The notes beneath the pieces are model-generated. The model made no database searches and was not told the origin of the DNA. It worked only from the letters and a program-made list of their open reading frames with translations. Shown one piece after another: positions 54,535 through 63,044 of a stretch of DNA of 64,000 nucleotides (its first letter is position 1; each line of letters starts with the position of its first letter). The stretch is from contig JACQZW010000034.1 in the NCBI GenBank assembly GCA_016213675.1, positions 79,403 to 143,402 of the forward strand. The letters are read 5' to 3'. Both the position numbers and the translations under genes were made by a program. This DNA comes from Acidobacteriota bacterium (GTDB taxonomy: Bacteria; Acidobacteriota; Thermoanaerobaculia; Thermoanaerobaculales; Thermoanaerobaculaceae).

Positions 54535-57228
54535 GTGGTGGGCGGCGCGGGCCGCCAGGGAGGGGCAACAGGGTTGGTCCCGGGCGAGACGAGCACTCCC
54601 GGTGGCAACTGCGGGCAGGCTCCTGCCCGGGTCGCGGGCTTTGTCATCACCGAGGAGATCGGCCGTGGCGGGATGGGCATCGTCTACCGCGGCCTCGACC
54701 CGAAGCTGGGGCGCGAGGTTGCCCTCAAGCGGCCCAAGCCCGAGTACATGGCCCGGCACGACTTCGCCAGTCGCTTCCTGCGCGAGGCGCGCACCGCCTC
54801 GCGGCTCATGCACCCGAACATCACGACCGTGTTCGCCGCCTTCGAGGAGGACGGCGTCCCCTGGTTGGCGATGGAGCTCGTCGAGGGGGGGAGCCTCCGC
54901 GAGCGGCTGCAGGACGGTCAGCCACTGTCGACCGCCGAGGTCATCACCCACGCCGAGGGCCTGACGGATGCCCTGCGGGTCGCCCACGAGAACGGCATCC
55001 TCCACGCCGACATCAACCCCAACAACATCCTCCTCGGGCGTGACGGCCGCGCGCGCCTCACCGACTTCGGCCTGGCGCGGGCCCGCAACGCACCCGGTGA
55101 CGTCCCGATCTTCGACGCGACCGAGATCCCGACATGGTCGTCTCCGGACGTCGCGGGGACGCGCGGCTACATGGCGCCCGAGCACGTCCGCACCGGGCGT
55201 ATCGACGAGCGCAGCGACATCTTCTGCCTCGGCCTGGTGCTCTCCGAGATGTCGACCGGCCGATCGGTGTTCGCCGGCCAGCGCACCGTCGAGTGGATCG
55301 GCGCCGTGGTCGACGGCGACGCCGAGCGTCTCGCCCGGCCGGGTCGCGATGCCCCGCCGGAGCTCGCGCGGATCATCGCCAAGGCCACCGCCACGAAGCC
55401 GAAGGACCGCTACCAGTCGGCCGCGGAGATGCTCGATGACGTGCGGTCGCTGCGGCGCTACTCGGAGTCGGGGATCGAGATGGCGATCGCCGACGCGGCG
55501 CGGGCGCGCAAGCGGACGCTGTACGGCGTCCTCGCGGCGGTCGGTGCCCTCGCGGTCGCCGGGGTGATCGCCCTGGCCGTGTGGAGCGCGAAGGATCCGC
55601 CGGTGCTCCGCCCGCGGCCGTTGACCAGCGCCCCGGGCTGGGAGGCGGCCCCGGCGTTCTCGCCCGACGATCGACTCATCGCCTACAGCTCCAACGAGTC
55701 GGGCGGGGCCGACATCTGGGTCGTAGACGTGGCGAGCGGCGAGTCGCGCCGCGTGACCAGCGATCCGGCCGACGAGCTGGACCCGAGCTGGTTTCCCGAC
55801 GGCTCCGCGCTCACCTACGTCTCGACCCGCGGCCGGTCGCCGTCGATCTGGCGGGTGGGGGCCGCCGGCGGCACGCCGACGTTGCTCGTGCCTTCGGGTC
55901 AGGACCCCGCGGTGTCCCCCGACGGCCGGGAGATCGCCTACGCGACGCGGGTCGCCTCGGGCGACCTGCGCATCGCCGTCGCCCCCGTCGACGGTACCGC
56001 GCCAGCCAGGCTCGTGACCGGCGAAGGCGACGGCCAGTGGGATCACCGGTGGCCGACCTGGTCGCCGGACGGCCGGCGGCTGGGCTACGCCGACCACGCC
56101 CACCTCTGGGTCGTCGACCTCGCCGGCGGGCTGGCGCGGCGCATCACTCCCGAGCCGGTCGGGAACCGCGAGCCTGCGTGGTCGCCCGACGGGCGATTCA
56201 TCTACTTCAGCTCGGTGCGCGAGGGGCCGCAGTCGCTGTGGCGCATCGACCCGGAGGGCGGAACGCCGCAGCGGCTGACCCAGGGGACGGGTCCGGAGGT
56301 CGAGCCGGCGGTGTCCTCCGACGGCACCCGTCTCGCGTACGCGACGCGTCGCGAGGACCCGGACGTCGAGGTTCGCGACCTCGTCTCCGGCCGGTCCTGG
56401 CGACTCGCGAGCAGCGCCTCCGACGTCCAGCCGGCGCTCGACCCCGAGGGGCGGCGGATCGTGTTCCTGTCGAACCGGCTCGGGAGCTGGGACCTGTGGC
56501 GACAGGAGCTCGGGGCCGACGGGCCGGTGGGTCCGCCGCACCGACTCACCGCCTTGTCGGGCACCGTGGCGGTTCCGGCGCTCACCCCCGACGGCCGGTT
56601 CGTCGCCTTCCACCGCGTTCTCGCCGGGGAGCGGGACATCTGGATGGTCCCGATCGCGGGCGGCGAGGCGGTCGACCTGACGGCGAGCCCCGGCACCGAC
56701 GCGCAGCCGGCCTTCTCCCGTGACGGGGCGAGGATCGCGTTCATCTCGGCGCGGTCGGGCGGGGAGCACCTCTTCGTCGCCCCCGTGGCCGAAGGCCGCC
56801 TGGCCGGGGTGCCGCGCCAGGTGACGTTCGGCGACGCCGCCGAGGCGGTGCCGTCGTGGTCGCCCGACGGGAGCGCCCTGGTCTTCCGCCGTTCGAGCGG
56901 CACCCAGTCCGAGGCGTGGGTCGTCGACGTGGGCGCGGGGACGCCGCCGCGGCGGCTGACCGCGGACGCGCGGGTCGAGTGGGTGCGCTGGGGGCCGGAC
57001 GCCGGGAGCGTTCTCGTCGCGGCCACCTGGGGGATGGCGGTGACGGAGATCCGGCGGGTGACGCTGGCCGACGGGGCCGCCACGCCGCTCTCCCCACCGG
57101 TGCTGTTGGCGGGGAGCAAGACCTCCGCGGAGTTCGACACCAGCGCCGACGGCAGTATCCTGGCACTGATGCAGGCGACCACGACCGGCGACATCTGGCT
57201 GGCGGACGGCCTGCGCAGCCGGCGCTGA
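54535..57228 (+). CDS. Ser/Thr protein kinase with TolB/PD40 propeller, non-canonical catalytic loop
   Basis: The roughly 897-residue protein has an N-terminal kinase domain (about 36-300) with GRGGMGIVYRG, VALKRPK and DFGLAR. A membrane segment (about 328-348) is followed by an extracytoplasmic beta-propeller of TolB/PD40 repeats (SPDGRxIxY-like), each about 45 residues. The catalytic loop reads HADINPNN: Asp and Asn remain but the Arg and the usual Lys of HRDxKPxN are missing, so activity may be weak. The start is uncertain; GTG 54535 fits the promoter, TTG 54574 has a GGAGGGG site, GTG 54505 is earlier. The next genes encode a small peptide and a radical SAM enzyme. Confidence 0.8.
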   Translation: MVGGAGRQGGATGLVPGETSTPGGNCGQAPARVAGFVITEEIGRGGMGIVYRGLDPKLGREVALKRPKPEYMARHDFASRFLREARTASRLMHPNITTVFAAFEEDGVPWLAMELVEGGSLRERLQDGQPLSTAEVITHAEGLTDALRVAHENGILHADINPNNILLGRDGRARLTDFGLARARNAPGDVPIFDATEIPTWSSPDVAGTRGYMAPEHVRTGRIDERSDIFCLGLVLSEMSTGRSVFAGQRTVEWIGAVVDGDAERLARPGRDAPPELARIIAKATATKPKDRYQSAAEMLDDVRSLRRYSESGIEMAIADAARARKRTLYGVLAAVGALAVAGVIALAVWSAKDPPVLRPRPLTSAPGWEAAPAFSPDDRLIAYSSNESGGADIWVVDVASGESRRVTSDPADELDPSWFPDGSALTYVSTRGRSPSIWRVGAAGGTPTLLVPSGQDPAVSPDGREIAYATRVASGDLRIAVAPVDGTAPARLVTGEGDGQWDHRWPTWSPDGRRLGYADHAHLWVVDLAGGLARRITPEPVGNREPAWSPDGRFIYFSSVREGPQSLWRIDPEGGTPQRLTQGTGPEVEPAVSSDGTRLAYATRREDPDVEVRDLVSGRSWRLASSASDVQPALDPEGRRIVFLSNRLGSWDLWRQELGADGPVGPPHRLTALSGTVAVPALTPDGRFVAFHRVLAGERDIWMVPIAGGEAVDLTASPGTDAQPAFSRDGARIAFISARSGGEHLFVAPVAEGRLAGVPRQVTFGDAAEAVPSWSPDGSALVFRRSSGTQSEAWVVDVGAGTPPRRLTADARVEWVRWGPDAGSVLVAATWGMAVTEIRRVTLADGAATPLSPPVLLAGSKTSAEFDTSADGSILALMQATTTGDIWLADGLRSRR

Positions 57229-57277
57229 GCATGTTCACTCGGCGGTCGACGCCGGGTGTGGACGAGGGAGGAGCGCA

Positions 57278-57481
57278 ATGGCACAACGGAGTACACAGGG
57301 CATGGATGGCGAAATCACGATCGCCAGGGTCATGGCGGTGCTGGCACACATCGAGTGGGAGGTCCGCCTCGCCCGGCTCGCGCTGCAGCAGCTTGACCCG
57401 GGTACGAAGATCCCGGCGACGGAGGAGATCAAGGCGCTGTCCGCGGCCGAGCCTCCGAGCCTTCCGAACGTCGCCTGTTGA
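57278..57481 (+). CDS. Small peptide beside a radical SAM enzyme (possible RiPP precursor)
   Basis: The 67-residue peptide has a predicted amphipathic helix (about 13-42, IARVMAVLAHIEWEVRLARL) and a Pro/Ser-rich tail ending in NVAC, with the only Cys at the last position. A strong GAGGGAGGAG site precedes ATG 57278. Its stop overlaps the TTG start of the radical SAM gene (TTGA), implying coupled translation and a substrate-enzyme relation. I recognise no family. It could also be a small regulatory or accessory subunit. Confidence 0.6.
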   Translation: MAQRSTQGMDGEITIARVMAVLAHIEWEVRLARLALQQLDPGTKIPATEEIKALSAAEPPSLPNVAC

Positions 57482-58674
57482 GCGGGGCCCGCGCGGATCC
57501 GCACTCCGCGGCCAGCCTGGCCTGGGCTTCTCCCAGGCCCCGGCTGCGCCGCGTCGGCCTGGCCGTCACGACAGGATGCAACCTACGCTGCGGCTACTGT
57601 TTCCAACGGCGCGAAACGACGCGGGCGGTGTCCTGGGAGGTTGCGAGGGCGGCGTGTGACCTGCTCCTCGCCGGAGGTGCGGCGGAGCCGGAGCTCGGCT
57701 TCATGGGCGGCGAGCCGCTCGTCGAGCTGGCGGTCGTGCGACGGGTAGCCGACTACCTGGCCTCACGGGCGCCGATGGGCATCGTCACCCGGCTGGCCCT
57801 GACGACCAACGGGACGCTCGTCGATCACGAGGCACTGCAGTTCCTCGCCGGGCGGCGAGTCCGCACGGGCTTGTCGTTCGACGGCGTCGAAGCGGCGCAA
57901 GAGCTGCGCGCCCCCGGCGCCTTCGGCTGCCTCGACGAGCTGATCCAGCGCCTCCGCATCGACTACCCCGGTTACCTCGCGGACCGCGTCACCGTGGCGA
58001 TCACGCTCTCCGCCGCCAACCTGCCGTACCTGGCGTCGTCGGTCGCCTACTTCCTAGCGCGCGGAGTTCCGTCGTTCACGGTGACCCCGCTGCTGACCCA
58101 TGACCCGGCGTGGACCGAAGGCTGCGCCACCGAGCTCGACCGGCAGCTCGGCGAGGTGGCGTCGCTGTGCCGGGACCACCGCCGCCGCACCGCGACGATG
58201 CCGTTCCTGCCATTCCGGCGCACTACCGGTCGCCGCCCTCGCCGGCGGCGAGACATCCCGATGTGCCGCATCGGCGCCGGCCACGCGTTGTTCGTCGACG
58301 TCGACGGCACGGTGATGGCGTGCGGGTTGTTTGCGCGCTCGACCGCGAGGCTCGACACCAAGCTCGCCCGGCGTGCGGCCGAAGCGGTGACGGTGGGTCA
58401 CGTCACCGACCCCGACCTCCATTCACGGCTCGCCGGGTGCGGGGACGCGCTCCGCGCGGCGGGCCTGTTCCACGGGAAAGAGCGGAAGCGGTCGGGCGAC
58501 CAGGCGTGCGGCACGTGCCCCCAGCTCGGCGAGTGTCGGGTGTGCCCGATGGCGATCGCCGCGCAGCCGGGCAACGATGACCCCGACCTCGTTCCGCCGC
58601 TCCCGTGCGCGTTTACGCGCCTGGCGGCCAAGCACCGGCGCCTCGTGCAGCCACCTGTGCTGCGGCGGTACTGA
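57478..58674 (+). CDS. Radical SAM/SPASM protein
   Basis: The 398-residue enzyme has CNLRCGYC (C34, C38, C41), MGGEPL, LTTNGTL and SFDGVEAAQ in the barrel. A SPASM-type C-terminus (MCRIGAG, VMACGLF, CGTCPQLGECRVCP, final PCAF) follows. It differs clearly from the three enzymes at 36299-40210. Translation starts at TTG 57478 in a four-base overlap with the peptide. The likely role is modification of the 67-residue peptide, perhaps at its C-terminal Cys. An anaerobic sulfatase-maturase-like role is less likely because no sulfatase is near. Confidence 0.8.
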   Translation: MSGARADPHSAASLAWASPRPRLRRVGLAVTTGCNLRCGYCFQRRETTRAVSWEVARAACDLLLAGGAAEPELGFMGGEPLVELAVVRRVADYLASRAPMGIVTRLALTTNGTLVDHEALQFLAGRRVRTGLSFDGVEAAQELRAPGAFGCLDELIQRLRIDYPGYLADRVTVAITLSAANLPYLASSVAYFLARGVPSFTVTPLLTHDPAWTEGCATELDRQLGEVASLCRDHRRRTATMPFLPFRRTTGRRPRRRRDIPMCRIGAGHALFVDVDGTVMACGLFARSTARLDTKLARRAAEAVTVGHVTDPDLHSRLAGCGDALRAAGLFHGKERKRSGDQACGTCPQLGECRVCPMAIAAQPGNDDPDLVPPLPCAFTRLAAKHRRLVQPPVLRRY

Positions 58675-58677
58675 AGG

Positions 58678-59043
58678 TCAGCTCTCGAGGACGACGACGG
58701 CGACGGCCAGGCCGGCGTCGTGACTGATCGACAGGTGGGAGCGCCGGACGCCGAGGTCTCGCGCCCGGACCGCGGCCGCGCCGGAGAGCTCGAGGGCCGG
58801 CGCCCCTCCCCCGGGGCGGGTGACGGCGACGCTGCGCCAACCGACACCGGCGTCCCACCCGGTGCCCAGCGCCTTGAACGCCGCCTCCTTGGCCGCGAGC
58901 AGTCCGGCGAGGTGCTCGGCGTCTCCTGGGCGGACCGCCTCGCCGTCGACGAAGCAGCGGTCGAGGAAGCGTGACCCGTGGCGAGCGAGCAGCCGCTCGA
59001 CGCGGTCGACGGCCACCAGGTCGATCCCGACGCCGAGGATCAC
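58678..59043 (-). CDS. acpS: Holo-[acyl-carrier-protein] synthase
   Basis: The 121-residue protein has GVGIDLV at the N-terminus (metal-binding Asp), LLAAKEAAFKALG and SISHD, the marks of AcpS. It attaches 4'-phosphopantetheine to acyl carrier protein. GTG start 59043 overlaps the upstream membrane protein gene (GTGA). It is last in the minus-strand operon that begins with chemotaxis-type genes. Confidence 0.88.
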   Translation of the reverse strand: MILGVGIDLVAVDRVERLLARHGSRFLDRCFVDGEAVRPGDAEHLAGLLAAKEAAFKALGTGWDAGVGWRSVAVTRPGGGAPALELSGAAAVRARDLGVRRSHLSISHDAGLAVAVVVLES

Positions 59044-59294
59044 GCGTCCTCCCGGCCGAGACCCCGGTTGAGCCAGCTCGCCGCCACGGCGAAGTGGAGC
59101 ACTCCGAAGCCGGACAGCGCGCCGCGCAGGGCCGGGAGGTCGAGCCAGGCGGAGAGCCAGATCGGCGCACCGGGTACGACGCGCGCCGCCCAGTAGCGGG
59201 TCCACGGCGCTAGCACGCAGAACCACCCCGCAGCGCACAGGTAGAACGTGATCAGCAGCACGACGGCGATGTGGGCGGCGCGCGGGAGCTTCAC
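59040..59294 (-). CDS. Small two-helix membrane protein, unknown
   Basis: The 84-residue protein has hydrophobic segments at about 8-30 and 60-75 with a Trp-rich loop (WFCVLAPWTRYW). I do not recognise a family. It overlaps both neighbours by four bases (kinase end, acpS start), so it is part of the same transcript. A structural or lipid-related role is possible but unsupported. Confidence 0.6.
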   Translation of the reverse strand: MKLPRAAHIAVVLLITFYLCAAGWFCVLAPWTRYWAARVVPGAPIWLSAWLDLPALRGALSGFGVLHFAVAASWLNRGLGREDA

Positions 59295-60199
59295 CGCGTG
59301 CCCCCGCGGCCACCAAGGAGCCTCGAGAGGCGCCCGAACAAGCCGGCCGGGCGGCGCGCTTTCGACAGGTCAGGTCCCGGGCCGGCCAGGCCGCGCAGCG
59401 CCCGCGACAGCTCGTCGGCGCTCTGGTAGCGCTCGGAGGGCCGCATGGCCAGGCACTTCTCGATCACCGCGACGAGCGCGGCGGGCAGCGCGGGAGCGAT
59501 CTCGGCCAGTGGCGTCCGTTCTCCCCGAGACACCTTGTACATCGTGTCCATCGGGGTCGTGCCCCGGAAGGCCGGCCGGCCGGAGCCGATCTCGTAGAGC
59601 AGCGAGCCGAGCGAGAAGACGTCGCTGCGCGCGTCGAGCGGCCGGCCGAGCGCCTGCTCGGGCGACATCGCCTTGGACGTGCCGACGACCATCCCTTCGA
59701 CGGTGATCGGATCGCCTTCGCTGGCCCGCGCCCCGGTCCACTTGGCGAGCCCGAAGTCGAGCACCTTGACGTGGCCGGTCGAGGTGACCATGACGTTCTC
59801 CGGCTTGACGTCGCGGTGGATGATGCCGTGGCGGTGCGCATCGGCGAGCGCCTCGGCGATGACCGAGCCGACGCGCGCCACCTCGGCGGGCGCGAGGGGT
59901 CCGGCGGTCACCAGGTCGGCGAGCGAGGAGCCGTCGACATACTCCATGACGACCCAGTCCTGCTCACTCTCGGTCACGATCTCGTGGACGTGGGCAACGG
60001 CCGGGTGCGACAGCGCCGCCACCGAGAGCGCCTCCCGGCGCAGCCGCTCGCGCCGCTCCGACCCCGCCTTGTCGTGGTGCAGCCCCTTGACGGCGACGTG
60101 GCGTCGGAGCTGCGGGTCCCAGGCGCGGTACACCTCGCCCATCCCCCCGCTGCCGAGGGAGCACTCGATCTCGTAACGGCCGATCCGGCGCACCGACAT
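59291..60199 (-). CDS. Ser/Thr protein kinase, cytoplasmic
   Basis: The 302-residue kinase has GSGGMGEVYRA, K38 in VAVKGL, HRDVKPEN with all catalytic residues, DFGLAK and MSPEQ. It lacks a membrane segment, ending in a basic tail, so it is cytoplasmic. It lies in an operon between cheR and the small membrane protein, overlapping the latter by four bases. A TAGAAT box lies nine bases before the start, so it may also have its own promoter. Confidence 0.88.
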   Translation of the reverse strand: MSVRRIGRYEIECSLGSGGMGEVYRAWDPQLRRHVAVKGLHHDKAGSERRERLRREALSVAALSHPAVAHVHEIVTESEQDWVVMEYVDGSSLADLVTAGPLAPAEVARVGSVIAEALADAHRHGIIHRDVKPENVMVTSTGHVKVLDFGLAKWTGARASEGDPITVEGMVVGTSKAMSPEQALGRPLDARSDVFSLGSLLYEIGSGRPAFRGTTPMDTMYKVSRGERTPLAEIAPALPAALVAVIEKCLAMRPSERYQSADELSRALRGLAGPGPDLSKARRPAGLFGRLSRLLGGRGGTR

Positions 60200-60208
60200 G
60201 TCCGGAGG

Positions 60209-60214
60209 ATTCTA
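60209..60214 (-). promoter_or_regulatory. -10 box before the kinase gene
   Basis: TAGAAT on the minus strand, nine bases before ATG 60199; spacing is longer than in the other leaderless candidates. Confidence 0.35.
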
Positions 60215-60234
60215 CGCGGCCCGGAGCCGCCCAG

Positions 60235-61623
60235 TCACTCCTGCCGAAGCGCGGCCCTGGCGCGCTGGGCCGCCTGCTCGGCCGTCGGTAACGGCACGCC
60301 GGGGAGGGCCGGCAGCTCGCGAGGGCGCGGCGCGGCCAGGCCGCGCAGCGCTTCCCGGTACTCGTGGCGGGCCCGGTCGGCGAAGCCCAGCCGGCGGAGG
60401 GCGTCGGCCAGGAGCAGGCGGACCTGGAAGAGGGCAGGGTCGAGGAACAACGTCGCCCGGTACGAGGCGACGGCCAGCTCGGTGCGCCCCGAGACGTCGT
60501 GCAGCACGCCCTCGATGGCGCGGGCGGTCGGATCGGCCGGCTCGCCCCGCAGGGCCGCCTCGATCTGCTCGGCGGCCTCGGCGAGGCGGTTGGCGGCCAG
60601 GTGGGCACCGGCAGCGGCAAGCCGCTCGCGCGTGGACACGGGCTCGACCGCCGCGGGCTTGACGGCCCGCGCGGGGGCAGATTCGGGGCGGCCCGCCGGC
60701 ACCGGGCGCGCGCCCGCCCGCAGGCCTTCCCGGGCGGATCCCGGCCGGGAAGGCTGGAGGGTCACGCCCGAGGAGGGCGGAGCGCCCCGGTTGGGCCTGG
60801 GAGAAGCCGGAGCGTGGTGGTAGCAGAAGCACTCTTCGAGGTCGAGGGGAACGAGCGCGTCGGAGAGCTGCCACAGCGTCTCCGACGGCCCGAGAAAGAG
60901 AAAGCCGGGGGTCGCCAGCGATCGCGCCATGCCGGCGACGACGCGGCGTTGCGACTCCGGCCGGAAGTAGATCAGGACGTTCCGCAGGAGGATGAGATCG
61001 TACGGCTCGGCGGGTACCGGGAAGGGCTCGTGTATGAGGTTGACCCCGCGATAGTCGATGTGGGCCTGCAGCTCGGGAGACAGCTCGTGCTGGTCGCCCT
61101 GCCGGACGAAGTAGCGGGACCGGAGCTCCGCGGGCACGAGGGCCACCGCGCGCTCGCCGAACAGGCCGCGCCGGCCGGCGGCGAGCGCCTCCTCGTCGAC
61201 GTCGGTGGCGTCGATCTGCCAGCTCCAGGAGGCGAGGGGCGCGTACTCGGCCAGGACGATGGCGAGCGTGACGGGCTCCTCCCCGCGAGCGCAGCCTGCC
61301 GACCAGATCCGCAGCCGCCGCGTCGCGGCCCGCGCCGCGAGTAACTTGGGCAGGAGCACATCGCGAATCCCGGCGAAGTGCTGCGGGGTTCGGAAGAGGT
61401 ACGACTCCTTGACGGTGATGAGGGGCAGGAGGCTGCGCCACTCGTCGCCGAGCAGGCCGGCGCCGAGGGCGTCGACGTAGCCGGCCACGTCGCGACGGTC
61501 ACATGCGGCGGCCCGTCGGGCCGCGATTTCGGCGAGGAAGGGCAGGTGGCCGGAGGGGATGGCGTTGCCGCTGACCTCCTCGATGAGGTGGGCAAGGCGC
61601 TGGACGACCTCGCTCGTCGTCAC
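60235..61623 (-). CDS. cheR: CheR-type protein methyltransferase with TPR tail
   Basis: The 462-residue protein has a CheR N-terminal helical domain (about 1-70), a SAM-binding methyltransferase domain (about 80-270; KESYLFRTPQHF, SAGCARGEEP, LLRNVLIYF), a Pro-rich linker (about 280-365) and TPR-like repeats (about 365-460). It methylates glutamates on chemoreceptors; the TPR tail may tie it to a non-flagellar chemosensory system. GTG 61623 overlaps the previous gene (GTGA). Confidence 0.9.
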   Translation of the reverse strand: MTTSEVVQRLAHLIEEVSGNAIPSGHLPFLAEIAARRAAACDRRDVAGYVDALGAGLLGDEWRSLLPLITVKESYLFRTPQHFAGIRDVLLPKLLAARAATRRLRIWSAGCARGEEPVTLAIVLAEYAPLASWSWQIDATDVDEEALAAGRRGLFGERAVALVPAELRSRYFVRQGDQHELSPELQAHIDYRGVNLIHEPFPVPAEPYDLILLRNVLIYFRPESQRRVVAGMARSLATPGFLFLGPSETLWQLSDALVPLDLEECFCYHHAPASPRPNRGAPPSSGVTLQPSRPGSAREGLRAGARPVPAGRPESAPARAVKPAAVEPVSTRERLAAAGAHLAANRLAEAAEQIEAALRGEPADPTARAIEGVLHDVSGRTELAVASYRATLFLDPALFQVRLLLADALRRLGFADRARHEYREALRGLAAPRPRELPALPGVPLPTAEQAAQRARAALRQE

Positions 61624-63044
61624 GGGCGCACGCAGTTGCGACCCGCCGCCTTGGCGGCGTAGAGGCGTTCGTCGGCGAGCGTGACGATGCGGTCCGCGTT
61701 GACCTCGCCGTCCAGCTCCTCGCGACCGGCGACGCCGAACGACCCGGTCACGCCGATCGTTCCGCCGGCGGGCAGAGGGAGCGATCGGCCGGCGAGCACG
61801 GAGCGCATCCGCTCCGCGAGGTGGAGCGCGGCCGCGAGGTCGGTCTCCGGGAGCACGGCGAGGAACTCCTCGCCGCCGTAGCGCCCGAACAGGTCGGCGT
61901 TCCGCAGGCTCCCCTCCATCGCCTTCGCCGCCCCGCGCAGGATGGCGTCTCCGGCCAGGTGACCGTGGGCGTCGTTGACCCGTTTGAAGTGGTCGAGGTC
62001 GCAGATGATCACCGCCAGGGGGTGGCCGTACCGGCGGGCCCGGGCGAGCTCCTCGCCGAGGCGGTCGTGGATGGCGCGGTGGTTGTAGATCTTCGTGAGC
62101 CCGTCTCGCATCGACAGCTCGCGCAGGCGCTGCGCCAGCCGGGCGTTGTCGAGCACCAGCGCCAGGTGACCGGTGCACGCCTCGACGAGGCGGTGCGACA
62201 CGCTGGCGAACTGCCCCGGGCTCCGCGGCAGCACGACGAGGCGTCCGTTGGCGTCGCGCAGCGAGAGCGGGAACGTCACCAGCGAGTCCACGTCGACCTC
62301 GACGTCGCCCTCCCTGTCGCCGGTGATCTCGGAGCTGATGTCCGCGCCGGGACTCATGTCGAGCTGGCCGATGAGCGCGCTCGCACAGCGATCGACGGAG
62401 TGCAGCGCGAGCGGCTCGGCGAGCACGAGGTGGAGGGTGACGGTGTCGGGCTCGGCGAGCCCGACACCGAGAAGGCGGGCGTCGACGACCTCGGCCACGA
62501 CCTTGAGGGTGATTCGGCAGGCCTCGTGCAAGCTGGCCGCCCCCATGCCCTGCTCGAGGAGGGCGTTGACCACCGTCGCCTGCATCAGGCTCCGGTCGAG
62601 GTGCCGGGCGACCCGGGCGAGCACCTCGAGCGGGCCCTCGGGAAGTGCCTCGACGACCTCGGCGGGCAGCGGCGCCGCCGCGACGAGCCGCGTCACGGCG
62701 TCCACGAGCTCCTCCGGTCGATGGTCCTTCGTGAGGTAGGCGTCGGCGCCGGTCTGCAAGCCCCAGTACCGGGACGGCGCCTCGCCGTGGCTGGTGACGA
62801 TGAGCACCGGCGCGTGGGCGGTGGCCGGGTCGCTCTTCAGCAGCCTCAGGAGCTGGGTCCCGTCCATGGTCGGCATCTCGAGGTCGGTCACGACGACGTC
62901 GGGGCGCTCGCGCAGGGCGACCACCGCGCCCTCGATACCGTCCTGCGCCTCGATGACCGCGAACCCGGCGCGCTCCAGGGTCCGGATGAGCAGGGCGCGC
63001 GTGATGGCGCTGTCGTCGACGACGAGCACCCGCGTGGTCTTCAC
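61620..63044 (-). CDS. Response regulator with GAF-like and GGDEF domains
   Basis: The 474-residue protein has a receiver domain (about 1-120; DDSA, TDLEMP, LTKDHRP), a GAF-like middle (about 165-300) and a GGDEF domain with RYGGEEF and an RNAD inhibitory site, so it should be an active, receiver-regulated diguanylate cyclase of the PleD/WspR type. WspR-like proteins work with CheR/CheB-containing systems, which fits the flanking genes. Start GTG 63044 overlaps cheB (GTGA). Confidence 0.9.
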   Translation of the reverse strand: MKTTRVLVVDDSAITRALLIRTLERAGFAVIEAQDGIEGAVVALRERPDVVVTDLEMPTMDGTQLLRLLKSDPATAHAPVLIVTSHGEAPSRYWGLQTGADAYLTKDHRPEELVDAVTRLVAAAPLPAEVVEALPEGPLEVLARVARHLDRSLMQATVVNALLEQGMGAASLHEACRITLKVVAEVVDARLLGVGLAEPDTVTLHLVLAEPLALHSVDRCASALIGQLDMSPGADISSEITGDREGDVEVDVDSLVTFPLSLRDANGRLVVLPRSPGQFASVSHRLVEACTGHLALVLDNARLAQRLRELSMRDGLTKIYNHRAIHDRLGEELARARRYGHPLAVIICDLDHFKRVNDAHGHLAGDAILRGAAKAMEGSLRNADLFGRYGGEEFLAVLPETDLAAALHLAERMRSVLAGRSLPLPAGGTIGVTGSFGVAGREELDGEVNADRIVTLADERLYAAKAAGRNCVRP

